Notes: generated from the sequence alone by a model not told the origin. A stretch of 10,762 bases of DNA from Sediminispirochaeta sp. (GCA_011046055.1 DSBN01000040.1:1-10762), one strand, 5' to 3'. Shown: positions 1 to 6,568, counted from the stretch's first letter. A program made the numbers and translations.

Positions 1-14
1 ATTGCTAATAGTAC

Positions 15-39
15 ATACTTACGGGCAAGTATTTTTTTT
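15..39 (+). terminator. Weak hairpin plus T-run at window start
   Basis: A 6-bp inverted repeat (ATACTT at 15-20, AAGTAT at 27-32) encloses a 6-base loop and runs straight into a row of T residues up to 39. The shape fits an intrinsic terminator of a gene upstream of the window. The stem is short and AT-rich, so this is tentative. It lies only 14 bases before the start of the GNAT gene, so it could instead be a leader hairpin of that gene's mRNA. Confidence 0.28.
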
Positions 40-45
40 AGGCGG
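40..45 (+). promoter_or_regulatory. Probable ribosome binding site of the GNAT gene
   Basis: AGGCGG lies 8 bases before the ATG at 54. It is an imperfect Shine-Dalgarno sequence (one mismatch to AGGAGG) and supports that ATG as the start. No clear promoter can be assigned in the 53 bases available. Confidence 0.45.
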
Positions 46-53
46 ATTTACCT

Positions 54-1199
54 ATGCTGAGTATTAGAGAGATTAAAAGTCGCAAGGAGCTGAAGAGCTT
101 CGTCAACTTCCCCTTCGAGGTCTTCGAGAACAACCCCTACTGGGTTCCACCGATCATCTTGGACGAGCTGAACACCTTGGACTGGAACAAAAACCCCGCC
201 TTCGAGTATTGCGGGGCCCGCTACTGGATGGCCGAAGAAGACGGCCGAGTAGTGGGTCGAATCGCGGCGATTCGCAACGACAGGTTCATTGAAAAATGGG
301 ACAAACCGTATCTACGATTCGGCTGGTTCGATACGGTGGACCGATTCGAAGTGGCCGAAGCCCTGCTGGGCAAGGTCGAGGAGTGGGCTCGAGAACAGGG
401 CCTGACCGCGGTACACGGGCCCATGGGCTTCACCGACCTCGACCCGGAGGGACTGCTGGTAGAGGGCTTCGAGGAGCGGGGTACCCTGCCGATGATCTAC
501 AACCACCCCTACTACCCCTCCTTTTTAGAGCAGCTGGGATACCGCAAAGACGTGGATTGGCTGCAGTTCGAGATACCCGTCCCGGAGAAGCTCGGAGAAA
601 AGTACACCCGCACCAGAGAACTGGTCCTCAAAAGGAACAAACTCCGCCTGGTCCAAATAGAGCGTCGTCGGGACATCCAAAAAATCGGCAGAAAGGTCTT
701 CCAGACTCTCAACAGCGCCTACGCGAACCTCTACGGGGTGGTGGAACTCACGGACAGACAGGTGGAGAGCTACATCAAACAGTATTTGAGCTTCGTCAAC
801 TTGGACTTCATCAAACTGATCGAAAACCATAAAGACGGAGTGGTAGGCTTCGCTATCGCCATGCCCCGTCTGACCGAGGCTCTACGGAAATCGAAAGGGC
901 GTCTTTTTCCCTTCGGTTTTCTCCACCTGTTGAAGGCCATGAAGAAACCCAAGGAGATCGTCTTCTACTTGATCGGCATCCGGCCGGACTACCAGCAGCG
1001 GGGTCTGGACTCGATCCTGCTCTCCTCGCTCTACGAGACCTGCATCGAATACGGGATCAGCTCGGTGCAGACCTGCGGCGAGCTGGAGACGAACACAAAG
1101 GTGATTTCACTGATGAAAAACTTCGACAGTCGGGTGAATAAGAGGCGTCGCTGTTATATAAAAGAACTCGCCCCCAAAAAAGACCACACAAGGAGGTAG
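54..1199 (+). CDS. GNAT-fold (N-acetyltransferase-like) protein
   Basis: A 381-residue cytoplasmic protein with no signal peptide or membrane segment. I recognise it as one of the long GNAT-fold proteins usually annotated only as N-acetyltransferase or hypothetical. The N-terminal half (about 50-165) has a GNAT-like strand pair around GRVVGRIAAIRN (65-76), a helix, and an HGPMGFTD segment (121-128) conserved in this group as I know it. It lacks the usual acetyl-CoA loop. The C-terminal half (about 250-370) looks like a second copy. It has VGFAIA (264-269) and RPDYQQRGLDSILL (310-323), which resembles the Q/R-x-x-G-x-G/A pyrophosphate-binding loop, then an E-x-N-x-K region (345-349). A basic stretch around 193-215 separates the halves. 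Acceptor substrate and pathway are unknown. Its TAG stop directly follows the Shine-Dalgarno sequence of the cupin gene, so the two are probably co-transcribed and coupled. The fold is fairly sure; enzymatic activity is inferred. Confidence 0.75.
   Translation: MLSIREIKSRKELKSFVNFPFEVFENNPYWVPPIILDELNTLDWNKNPAFEYCGARYWMAEEDGRVVGRIAAIRNDRFIEKWDKPYLRFGWFDTVDRFEVAEALLGKVEEWAREQGLTAVHGPMGFTDLDPEGLLVEGFEERGTLPMIYNHPYYPSFLEQLGYRKDVDWLQFEIPVPEKLGEKYTRTRELVLKRNKLRLVQIERRRDIQKIGRKVFQTLNSAYANLYGVVELTDRQVESYIKQYLSFVNLDFIKLIENHKDGVVGFAIAMPRLTEALRKSKGRLFPFGFLHLLKAMKKPKEIVFYLIGIRPDYQQRGLDSILLSSLYETCIEYGISSVQTCGELETNTKVISLMKNFDSRVNKRRRCYIKELAPKKDHTRR
1191..1196 (+). promoter_or_regulatory. Ribosome binding site deciding a GTG start for the cupin gene
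   Basis: A perfect AGGAGG lies 5 bases before the GTG at 1202 and within the last codons of the GNAT gene, whose TAG stop begins at 1197. It strongly supports the GTG start and implies translational coupling. Confidence 0.8.
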
Positions 1200-1201
1200 A
1201 C

Positions 1202-1525
1202 GTGCAGCTCTACAATTGGAAGGATATAGCCCAAAAAGAAATGGCCCCGGGAATCCGCCTGCAGGCGGTGCACGGGGAGCACATGAGCCTGGCCCATTGG
1301 AACTTCGAGCCCGACGCGGACCTGCCGGAGCACTCCCACCCCCACGAACAGATCGCCATCCTGCAAGAGGGGAGATTCGTACTGACCGTAGGCGGTGAGA
1401 GCCGCGAACTCTCCCCGGGGGACGTGGTGGTGATTCCTCCGCACGTCCCGCACTCGGGAAGGTCGATCACCGCCGCCCGGGTCATCGACGTCTTCTCCCC
1501 GGTCAGGGAGGATATGCGCGACTAG
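1202..1525 (+). CDS. Small cupin protein, KdgF-like
   Basis: A 107-residue single-domain cupin that starts at GTG, with an ideal AGGAGG five bases upstream. Cupin motif 1 is HSHPHEQ at 44-50, with G57 closing it. Motif 2 is PGDVVVIPPHVPH at 72-84. The expected metal ligands are H44, H46, Q50 and H84. HSHPHEQ together with the C-terminal DVFSPVRED (97-105) matches what I recall of KdgF. KdgF is a metal-dependent cupin that speeds conversion of the 4,5-unsaturated monouronates from pectin or alginate breakdown into the linear ketone form. Length (about 105-115 residues) also fits. No lyase, uronate isomerase or KDG pathway gene is visible nearby, so the substrate is open and it could be a general sugar-binding or detoxifying cupin. 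Cytoplasmic. It forms a unit with the GNAT gene (2-bp gap). Confidence 0.8.
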   Translation: MQLYNWKDIAQKEMAPGIRLQAVHGEHMSLAHWNFEPDADLPEHSHPHEQIAILQEGRFVLTVGGESRELSPGDVVVIPPHVPHSGRSITAARVIDVFSPVREDMRD

Positions 1526-1530
1526 CAGCC

Positions 1531-1568
1531 CTTATTTTGGAAAGTGCGAGTGCACTTTCCAAAATGAG
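1531..1568. repeat. Long palindromic hairpin after the cupin gene
   Basis: A perfect 14-bp inverted repeat (1534-1547 and 1552-1565, arm ATTTTGGAAAGTGC) surrounds a 4-base GAGT loop. One wobble and two more pairs extend it to 17 bp (1531-1568). It begins 5 bases after the cupin stop codon. No T-run follows on either strand, so it is not a classic intrinsic terminator. It could block 3' exonucleases, serve as a dimeric regulator site, or be a copy of a dispersed palindromic repeat. Confidence 0.75.
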
Positions 1569-1638
1569 AATGCCTCCAACAGTTAGAAACACAAATTATT
1601 GCTCATGCGCGACCGGGAGTCCTGACCGGCCGCGGCCG

Positions 1639-1666
1639 GCGAGGCGCGGAACCGCGCCTCGCTTTT
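1639..1666 (+). terminator. GC-rich intrinsic terminator of the GNAT-cupin unit
   Basis: An 11-bp stem (GCGAGGCGCGG at 1639-1649, complement at 1652-1662; the innermost pair likely opens into a GAAC tetraloop) is followed by TTTT at 1663-1666. It lies 113 bases after the cupin stop and only 4 bases from the end of the converging permease gene. On the - strand the same stem forms but no T-run follows, so it best serves + strand transcription. A 14-bp GC palindrome (1626-1639) abuts it upstream. Confidence 0.65.
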
Positions 1667-1670
1667 CCCT

Positions 1671-2624
1671 CTACTTATCCTCCCGCATATAGGAGGTCCC
1701 CAGTGCGTTCGGCGGTCCGATACGCCGGTTGTGGGACTCCCAGACCGTCACCAGCACCAAGACTATAATCGTCGCCACGTAGGGGGCCATGTTGAGGTAG
1801 GCCGAGGGAATATCCGTCCCCGATGCCTGCAGCCGGAACTGTACCGCGTTTATCCCGCCGAAGAGAATAGCCCCAAGAATCGCCCGGGATGGGTTCCACA
1901 TAGAAAAAATCACCAGGGCGATGACTATCCACCCCCGTCCGCCGGTGATATTTTCGGTCCAGCCGGGGGTGTAGGCCAGGGAGAGATGAGCCCCGCCGAG
2001 ACCGACCAGCATGCCGCCGATCACCGTGTAGAGGTAACGAAGCTTGACCACGTTGACCCCCATGGCGTCGGCGGTCTGAGGGTTCTCGCCCACCGCCCGG
2101 AGGTTAAGGCCGTGCTTGGTCTTGTACATAAAAAACCAGGCCAGGGGTATCAGAATATAGATACCGTAGGTCAAAACATCCTGCTTGAAAAAGGCTCCCA
2201 GAATCGGCAGGTCGGTCAAGCCTTCTATCTGCACCGCGGCGTAGCGTTGGGCCGTCATTCCGGAGAGGTAGAAGTTGTTGCTCTCCGGTCCCAGCCGCTG
2301 ACCCAGAAAGCTGGCGAAACCGGTCCCGAAGAGGGTGATACTCAACCCGCTGACCACCTGATTCGCCCGCATGGTAATCGACAGAAAGGCGTGGATCAGG
2401 GCCAAAAAGCCGCCCACCGCCATAGCCAAGATGACGCTGAGCAGCAGACTGCCTGTATGAAAGACCGTGGCGAAGGCCGTCAGGGCCCCCATCAGCATCA
2501 TCCCCTCGACCCCCAGGTTGAGGATCCCCGAACGTTCGGTGTAGATCTCGCCGATGGTGGCGTATACCAAGGATGTACCGGCGCTCAATGTAATAGTGAG
2601 TATTGATGTAATCAAGGCCGTCAT
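1671..2624 (-). CDS. ABC transporter permease, Nup/YufQ type (second permease)
   Basis: A 317-residue polytopic inner-membrane protein with about eight or more hydrophobic segments, of the permease family shared by purine nucleoside (NupC, YufQ) and simple-sugar importers. It would form half of the membrane channel with the neighbouring permease. The N-terminal GEIYTERSGILNLGVEGMM block (25-43) is the family hallmark. GENPQTADAMGVNV (179-192) is the cytoplasmic loop expected to contact the ATPase. The ATG start (2622-2624) overlaps the upstream permease's TGA stop by four bases (ATGA), and AGGAG (2633-2637) lies eight bases before it, so coupling is likely. The last gene of the importer operon, it ends just before the intergenic hairpins. 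Family and role are clear. Nucleoside or purine rather than sugar as substrate is inferred from the Bmp-type binding protein in the same operon. Confidence 0.9.
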   Translation of the reverse strand: MTALITSILTITLSAGTSLVYATIGEIYTERSGILNLGVEGMMLMGALTAFATVFHTGSLLLSVILAMAVGGFLALIHAFLSITMRANQVVSGLSITLFGTGFASFLGQRLGPESNNFYLSGMTAQRYAAVQIEGLTDLPILGAFFKQDVLTYGIYILIPLAWFFMYKTKHGLNLRAVGENPQTADAMGVNVVKLRYLYTVIGGMLVGLGGAHLSLAYTPGWTENITGGRGWIVIALVIFSMWNPSRAILGAILFGGINAVQFRLQASGTDIPSAYLNMAPYVATIIVLVLVTVWESHNRRIGPPNALGTSYMREDK

Positions 2625-3694
2625 TCCGCATGCTCCTGTTTATCGATCCGTTTAATTCTATATTCGGTGAAAAGCGAGCCCGCCAGCATGGGAAAGAGGA
2701 TCATCCCCTGCATCACCAGGCCCATTGCCGCGGGCAGCCCCATCATCATCTGCACCTGATCTCCCCCGACCAGCAGTGCCGCCATCAGCACCGCCACGAA
2801 GAGACCGGCGATCGGGTTGAGCTGGCTCAACCAGGCGACAATGATGGCGGTGTAGCCGTAACCCATGGCCAGTCCCTGCTGCAGACGGTGACTGATGGCG
2901 GTCACTTCGAAGGCTCCGGCCATTCCCGCCAGAGCGCCGGAGAGCAGCAGCGCCAGCACGATATTTCGCTTGACGTTCACCCCCATGCACTGGGCGGCGC
3001 GTTGGTTCTTACCGATCATGTTGAGCTCGAATCCCCATTTGCTCCGGTTGAGCACCAGCCAGAGGATGAGCCCTATAGCAATGGCCACGAAAAGGCCCAC
3101 ATGAGCCCGCCCGGAGAAGCGGGGCAGCCAGGCGGCCTGCGGGAACTCCCGGGTCCCGGGAAATCCGTAGCCCTGGGGGTCCCGCCAGGCGCCGTAGTAG
3201 AGCCCTTCGGCGAAGAGGATAGCCACGTAGTTGAGCATCAAGGTCACCAGGGTCTCATCCACCCCCAGTTTGGTCTTCAGATACGCCGGCAGTCCGGCCC
3301 ACAATCCGCCGACCAGGGAACCGAAGAGAATCACCGTCGGCAGGAGTAGAAAATCGGGGATAAAGGGCGACCAGAACAGGGCCACCCAGGTGGCAGCTAC
3401 GCCCCCGAGCACCAGCTGCCCCTCGGCGCCGATGTTCCAAAACCGCAGACGGAAGGCGATGGTCACCCCGAGCCCGGTGAGCATCAGGGGGATCGCCTTG
3501 ACCAAGGTCTCGGTGAAGTTGCTCCACGACCCGAAGGCCCCGTTGAACATAGCCGCAAAGGTGCGCATCGGGTTGGCTCCAAATATCGCCAGAAGAATTC
3601 CGCTGAGCAGCAGCGATACCAGAAACGAAACCACCGGTACCAGAACGATGGCCTTTCGGGACAAAGACTTTCTTTTTTCAAACATCAGTTGCAT
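2621..3694 (-). CDS. ABC transporter permease, Nup/YufP type (first permease)
   Basis: A 357-residue inner-membrane permease, longer at its N terminus than its partner, as is usual for the first permease of this family. A short basic N terminus (FEKRKSLSRK, 5-14) precedes the first membrane segment (about 15-38). The hallmark FRLRFWNIGAEGQLVLGG is at 81-98 and the ATPase-contact loop GKNQRAAQCMGVNV at 228-241. It pairs with the downstream permease. I chose the ATG at 3692-3694: GGGAG at 3700-3704 lies five bases before it. A GTG two codons further upstream (3698-3700) shares a base with that ribosome site and is unlikely to be used. The 5' end overlaps the ATPase gene by 17 bases and the 3' end overlaps the next permease by four, so the three membrane-complex genes are probably translationally coupled. 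Substrate assignment is inferred from the operon. Confidence 0.9.
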   Translation of the reverse strand: MQLMFEKRKSLSRKAIVLVPVVSFLVSLLLSGILLAIFGANPMRTFAAMFNGAFGSWSNFTETLVKAIPLMLTGLGVTIAFRLRFWNIGAEGQLVLGGVAATWVALFWSPFIPDFLLLPTVILFGSLVGGLWAGLPAYLKTKLGVDETLVTLMLNYVAILFAEGLYYGAWRDPQGYGFPGTREFPQAAWLPRFSGRAHVGLFVAIAIGLILWLVLNRSKWGFELNMIGKNQRAAQCMGVNVKRNIVLALLLSGALAGMAGAFEVTAISHRLQQGLAMGYGYTAIIVAWLSQLNPIAGLFVAVLMAALLVGGDQVQMMMGLPAAMGLVMQGMILFPMLAGSLFTEYRIKRIDKQEHAE

Positions 3695-5243
3695 GATCAC
3701 TCCCGTAGTACTGTTTTTCGGCTCTCTCCTTCGGTACCCCCGCCATCATCAAGCCGATCAGCTCGACGTTGGCGTCCTCCGACTGGACCTCGCCCATTAT
3801 CTGGCCCTCGAACATCACCACTATCCGGTCGGCCACGGTCAACAGCTCCTCCAGGTCTTCGGAGACCAGCAGCACCCCGTTGTCCCGATCGCGCTGGGCG
3901 ACCATCTCGTTTCGAACAGCCTCGGTGGCTCCCACATCCAAGCCCCGGGACGGGTAGGCGGCCACCAGGACACCACCGCAGGAGTCTATCTCCCGGGCCA
4001 GAATCGTCTTTTGGATATTGCCTCCGGAGAGGAACTTCACCCGCGTGGCGGTACTGGGGGTGGATATCCGAAAGAGCTCCACCATCCGCTGGGCGAACTC
4101 GGCGATTTTTCTGAGATTCATCAATCCAGAATGGGTGATCGGCTCCTTGCGGTAGCCCTTCATCACCAGGTTGTTGGCCACGCTCATGTCGCCGACCACG
4201 CCCATGGCGATACGGTCCGATGGAATATGGCTGACCCCGGCCTTGATTATGCTCAGGGGCGACCTGTTGGTCATCTCCTTCCCGTCGACCAGGACCCGAC
4301 CGCCGCTGACCGGGTGCAGCCCGGTGATCACCTCGGTGAGCTCGGTCTGCCCGTTGCCAGCCACTCCGGCCACGCCGACAATTTCTCCCCGGCGTACCTG
4401 CAAGTCGACTCCTTTGAGCACGGGCATCCCTTTTTCGTTGTTGGCCTGAACCTGTTCCAAGACGAGTACCGGCTCCTTGGGCTGGGCGGGCTTCTTCTCG
4501 ATCCGAAAAAGCACCTCCCGTCCGACCATCAAACGGGCCAACTCCTGGGGGTTGGTCTCGGCGGTCTTTTTGACCGTCACCAGCTTGCCCTGGTGGAGCA
4601 CCCTCACCCAGTCGGAGAAGTCGATCACCTCTTCCATTTTGTGGGTGATAAAAATGGCCGACTTTCCCTCGGAGGTCATCTGCTGGAGTATGTGGTTCAG
4701 CTCCTCCGATTCCTGCGGGGTCAAGACCGCCGTCGGCTCGTCGAGGATCAGGATCTCCGCTCCCCGATAGATCTGCTTCAGGATCTCCACCCGCTGCTGC
4801 TCTCCGACGCTCAACTGCCAGATGTAGGCCTTGGGGTCGACCTTCAGCTTGTAGTGTTCGCTGATCTGGCGTATCTTTTTGATAATACCGCCCATATCCG
4901 GGACGGTTTTTATATCGCGAAGGCCGAGGATGATGTTCTCGGCCACCGTCATGGTCTCCACCAGCATAAAGTTCTGGTGAACCATGCCGATACCCAGGGC
5001 CATAGCGTCTCGGGGCGAATCGATGTTCACCCGCTCTCCCCGGATGTATATCTCACCTTCGTCGGGACGATAGAGCCCGGCGAGCACGTTCATTAGCGAG
5101 CTCTTGCCGGCTCCGTTTTCCCCGAGCAGCGCCAGGACCTCGCCGGGGAAGAGCTCCAGATCCACCCCGTCGTTGGCCACCACTCCGGGAAAACGCTTCG
5201 TTATTCCCCGCATCTCTAGAATAGGTTTTTTTTCCGTTTCCAT
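3678..5243 (-). CDS. Double-domain ABC ATPase of the Bmp/Nup importer
   Basis: A 521-residue cytoplasmic ATPase with two fused ABC domains, the arrangement used by nucleoside (NupA, YufO) and sugar importers. Domain 1 is complete: Walker A GENGAGKS (41-48), Q-loop Q90, signature LSVGEQQR (144-151), Walker B ILILDEP (164-170) and H-loop H201. Domain 2 is degenerate in the way normal for this family. Its Walker A reads GVAGNGQT (293-300), with Gln where Lys is expected. The signature LSGGNIQK (405-412) is good. The Walker B region is AAYPSRGLD, without the usual acidic pair, and the H-loop region is VSEDLEE. Domain 1 therefore probably carries most hydrolysis. The ATG start at 5241-5243 has only a weak ribosome site (AGAGA, 5251-5255). 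Upstream is a 164-bp gap with a strong terminator after the binding-protein gene. Downstream it overlaps the first permease. The function class is certain; the transported compound is inferred. Confidence 0.93.
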   Translation of the reverse strand: METEKKPILEMRGITKRFPGVVANDGVDLELFPGEVLALLGENGAGKSSLMNVLAGLYRPDEGEIYIRGERVNIDSPRDAMALGIGMVHQNFMLVETMTVAENIILGLRDIKTVPDMGGIIKKIRQISEHYKLKVDPKAYIWQLSVGEQQRVEILKQIYRGAEILILDEPTAVLTPQESEELNHILQQMTSEGKSAIFITHKMEEVIDFSDWVRVLHQGKLVTVKKTAETNPQELARLMVGREVLFRIEKKPAQPKEPVLVLEQVQANNEKGMPVLKGVDLQVRRGEIVGVAGVAGNGQTELTEVITGLHPVSGGRVLVDGKEMTNRSPLSIIKAGVSHIPSDRIAMGVVGDMSVANNLVMKGYRKEPITHSGLMNLRKIAEFAQRMVELFRISTPSTATRVKFLSGGNIQKTILAREIDSCGGVLVAAYPSRGLDVGATEAVRNEMVAQRDRDNGVLLVSEDLEELLTVADRIVVMFEGQIMGEVQSEDANVELIGLMMAGVPKERAEKQYYGSDHATDV

Positions 5244-5280
5244 TAATTTTTCTCTGTAAATAGTAGTAGTTGTTTCTCGT

Positions 5281-5293
5281 GCCGCGTTGCGGC
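5281..5293 (-). other. Small GC hairpin in the ATPase gene leader
   Basis: A 5-bp GC inverted repeat (GCCGC and GCGGC around a 3-base loop) lies 37 bases before the ATPase start, between the intercistronic terminator and the gene. It might stabilise the 5' end of a processed mRNA. The evidence is only its symmetry. The rest of the leader (5244-5345) shows no promoter I would defend. Confidence 0.3.
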
Positions 5294-5345
5294 GATCGAG
5301 TTAATGATCACAGCCGGATACGGTCATGTTCATATTTGTGTGTTG

Positions 5346-5376
5346 AAAAAGGGCCCGACCGTTCGCGGCCGGGCCC
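5346..5376 (-). terminator. Intercistronic intrinsic terminator between binding protein and ATPase
   Basis: Read on the - strand, an 11-bp stem (GGGCCCGGCCG pairing with CGGTCGGGCCC through one G-U) has a CGAA tetraloop and is followed at once by TTTTT. The stem starts 31 bases after the binding-protein stop. The mismatch is an A-C pair on the + strand but a G-U pair on the - strand, so the element is built for - strand transcription. It should trim most transcripts after the binding-protein gene, with the ATPase/permease genes reached by readthrough or from their own promoter. Confidence 0.85.
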
Positions 5377-5407
5377 GGAGGATCAAAATAAACTCCGTCC
5401 GAATGGA

Positions 5408-6529
5408 CTAGTCGCCGACTCTGCCGACAACACCTTCGACAAAATAGTTCATGTTCAGCATCTCCTCATCGCTGAGCTGTTCGCCGGCGGGAATGACCTC
5501 TTCGCCCTTCTGGTTCTTGAAGGGGCCGTAAAATACATCCCACTCGCCGCTGGTGATTCTCTCGCGTTCCGCGGCTACGTCGTCTCGCACCTCTTGGGGT
5601 ACCAGATCGCTGAATCCGGAGAGCTTGACGGTACCTCCGTCGATTCCTCCCCAGAAGGAGTGGCTCACCCAAGTACCGTCGATCGCCGCCTGAGCCTGCT
5701 CGGCGTAGTAGGGTCCCCAGTTCCAGATGGGACTGACCAGAACGGTCTCGCCGACGAATTTGCCCATATCCGAGTCGTAACCGATGCTCAGCTTGCCCCG
5801 CTCAGCGGCTGCCTTTTGCGGCTCGGTGGTGTCTTGGTGCTGGGTGACAATATCTACTCCGTCGTCCAGCAGGGCGACCGCCGCCTCGCGCTCCTTAACC
5901 GGGTCGTACCAGGTGTTGGTCCACACTACCTGGACCTTGGCGTCCGGGTTGACCTTGCGCACTCCCAAGGTGAAGGCGTTGATACCGCGAATTACTTCGG
6001 GGATTGGGAAGGCCGCCACGTAACCGATCTTGTCGACCTCGGTCATCTCTCCAGCGACGATACCGGACAGGTAACGGGCCTGGTACATACGGCCGAAATA
6101 GGTGGCCATGTTATCGGCGGTTTTGTATCCGGAACAGTGCTCGAAGATCACATCGGGAAACTCCTGCGCCACTTCGTACATCGGATCCATGTAGCCGAAG
6201 GAGTTGGCAAAAATCATATCGTATCCCTGCTGCGCGTACTGCCGGAAAATTCTGGCCGCGTCGGGCCCCTCGGGTACGTTCTCGATGTAGGTGGTCTCCA
6301 CCTGATCGCCGAGCTGGTCGACCATGTATTTGCGTCCTCGGTCGTGCTCGTAGGTCCATCCCAGGTCTCCGGGAATACTGATGTAGACAAAGGCTACCTT
6401 CAGGGGTTCTTCTTCGCTGGTCTCCGTCGGAGCCGCCTGTCCTCCCTCCTCTTGGGCGCCTCCGCCATAAACAACACTGATGGCCACCAGGGCCACAAAC
6501 AGCATGATAAACAATCTCTTCATACTCAT
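5408..6529 (-). CDS. Bmp-family (PnrA-like) substrate-binding protein of an ABC importer
   Basis: A 373-residue exported binding protein of the basic membrane protein family, which in characterised members (PnrA of Treponema, BmpA of Lactococcus) binds purine nucleosides. It captures ligand outside the inner membrane for the ATPase/permease complex encoded downstream. The signal peptide is at about 1-22 (MKRLF, then a hydrophobic core), followed by a flexible Gly/Glu/Gln/Thr linker (22-42). There is no lipobox cysteine; the only Cys is C132. The mature domain has family features: GDLGWTYEHDRGR (54-66), the WYDPVKEREAA segment (207-217), and IGYDSDM (249-255), where the first Asp corresponds to the ligand-contacting Asp of the family. 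The GWTYEHDRGR variant belongs to a Bmp branch whose ligands may be purine bases rather than nucleosides. The ATG at 6527-6529 is supported by AAAGGAG seven bases upstream; a second ATG at codon 3 is too far from it. Confidence 0.92.
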   Translation of the reverse strand: MSMKRLFIMLFVALVAISVVYGGGAQEEGGQAAPTETSEEEPLKVAFVYISIPGDLGWTYEHDRGRKYMVDQLGDQVETTYIENVPEGPDAARIFRQYAQQGYDMIFANSFGYMDPMYEVAQEFPDVIFEHCSGYKTADNMATYFGRMYQARYLSGIVAGEMTEVDKIGYVAAFPIPEVIRGINAFTLGVRKVNPDAKVQVVWTNTWYDPVKEREAAVALLDDGVDIVTQHQDTTEPQKAAAERGKLSIGYDSDMGKFVGETVLVSPIWNWGPYYAEQAQAAIDGTWVSHSFWGGIDGGTVKLSGFSDLVPQEVRDDVAAERERITSGEWDVFYGPFKNQKGEEVIPAGEQLSDEEMLNMNYFVEGVVGRVGD

Positions 6530-6536
6530 CCACCGA

Positions 6537-6543
6537 CTCCTTT
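6537..6543 (-). promoter_or_regulatory. Strong ribosome binding site of the binding-protein gene
   Basis: AAAGGAG lies seven bases before the ATG at 6527-6529 and thirteen before the ATG two codons later, so it decides for the first. It is clearly stronger than the AGAGA site of the ATPase gene. Confidence 0.7.
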
Positions 6544-6562
6544 TAATGATGATTTCAACAAC

Positions 6563-6568
6563 ATTTTA
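6563..6568 (-). promoter_or_regulatory. Candidate -10 box of the importer operon promoter
   Basis: In the 92-bp gap between thrC and the binding-protein gene the - strand reads TAAAAT, five of six matches to the TATAAT consensus, with TG a few bases upstream. A TTGTTT lies 20 bases further upstream, longer than the ideal spacing, so the -35 is weak. The gap otherwise holds AT-rich sequence without a clear terminator or riboswitch. Confidence 0.33.

Noticed and set aside
1626..1640. 14-bp CCGGCCGCGGCCGG palindrome as a separate regulatory site
   Set aside because: It abuts the GC-rich terminator stem and is simple GC-only sequence. Without repeats elsewhere in the window I cannot support a distinct function.
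4300..4400. Degenerate Walker A in the second ABC domain as sign of a broken gene
   Set aside because: Loss of the lysine and of the Walker B acidic pair in domain 2 is usual for this fused ATPase family; the reading frame is intact.
3231..5096. A 621-residue open frame on the + strand opposite the ATPase and first permease
   Set aside because: It is antisense to two clearly conserved genes, rich in His/Gly/Pro/Asp runs with no recognisable domain, and is a GC-driven shadow frame.
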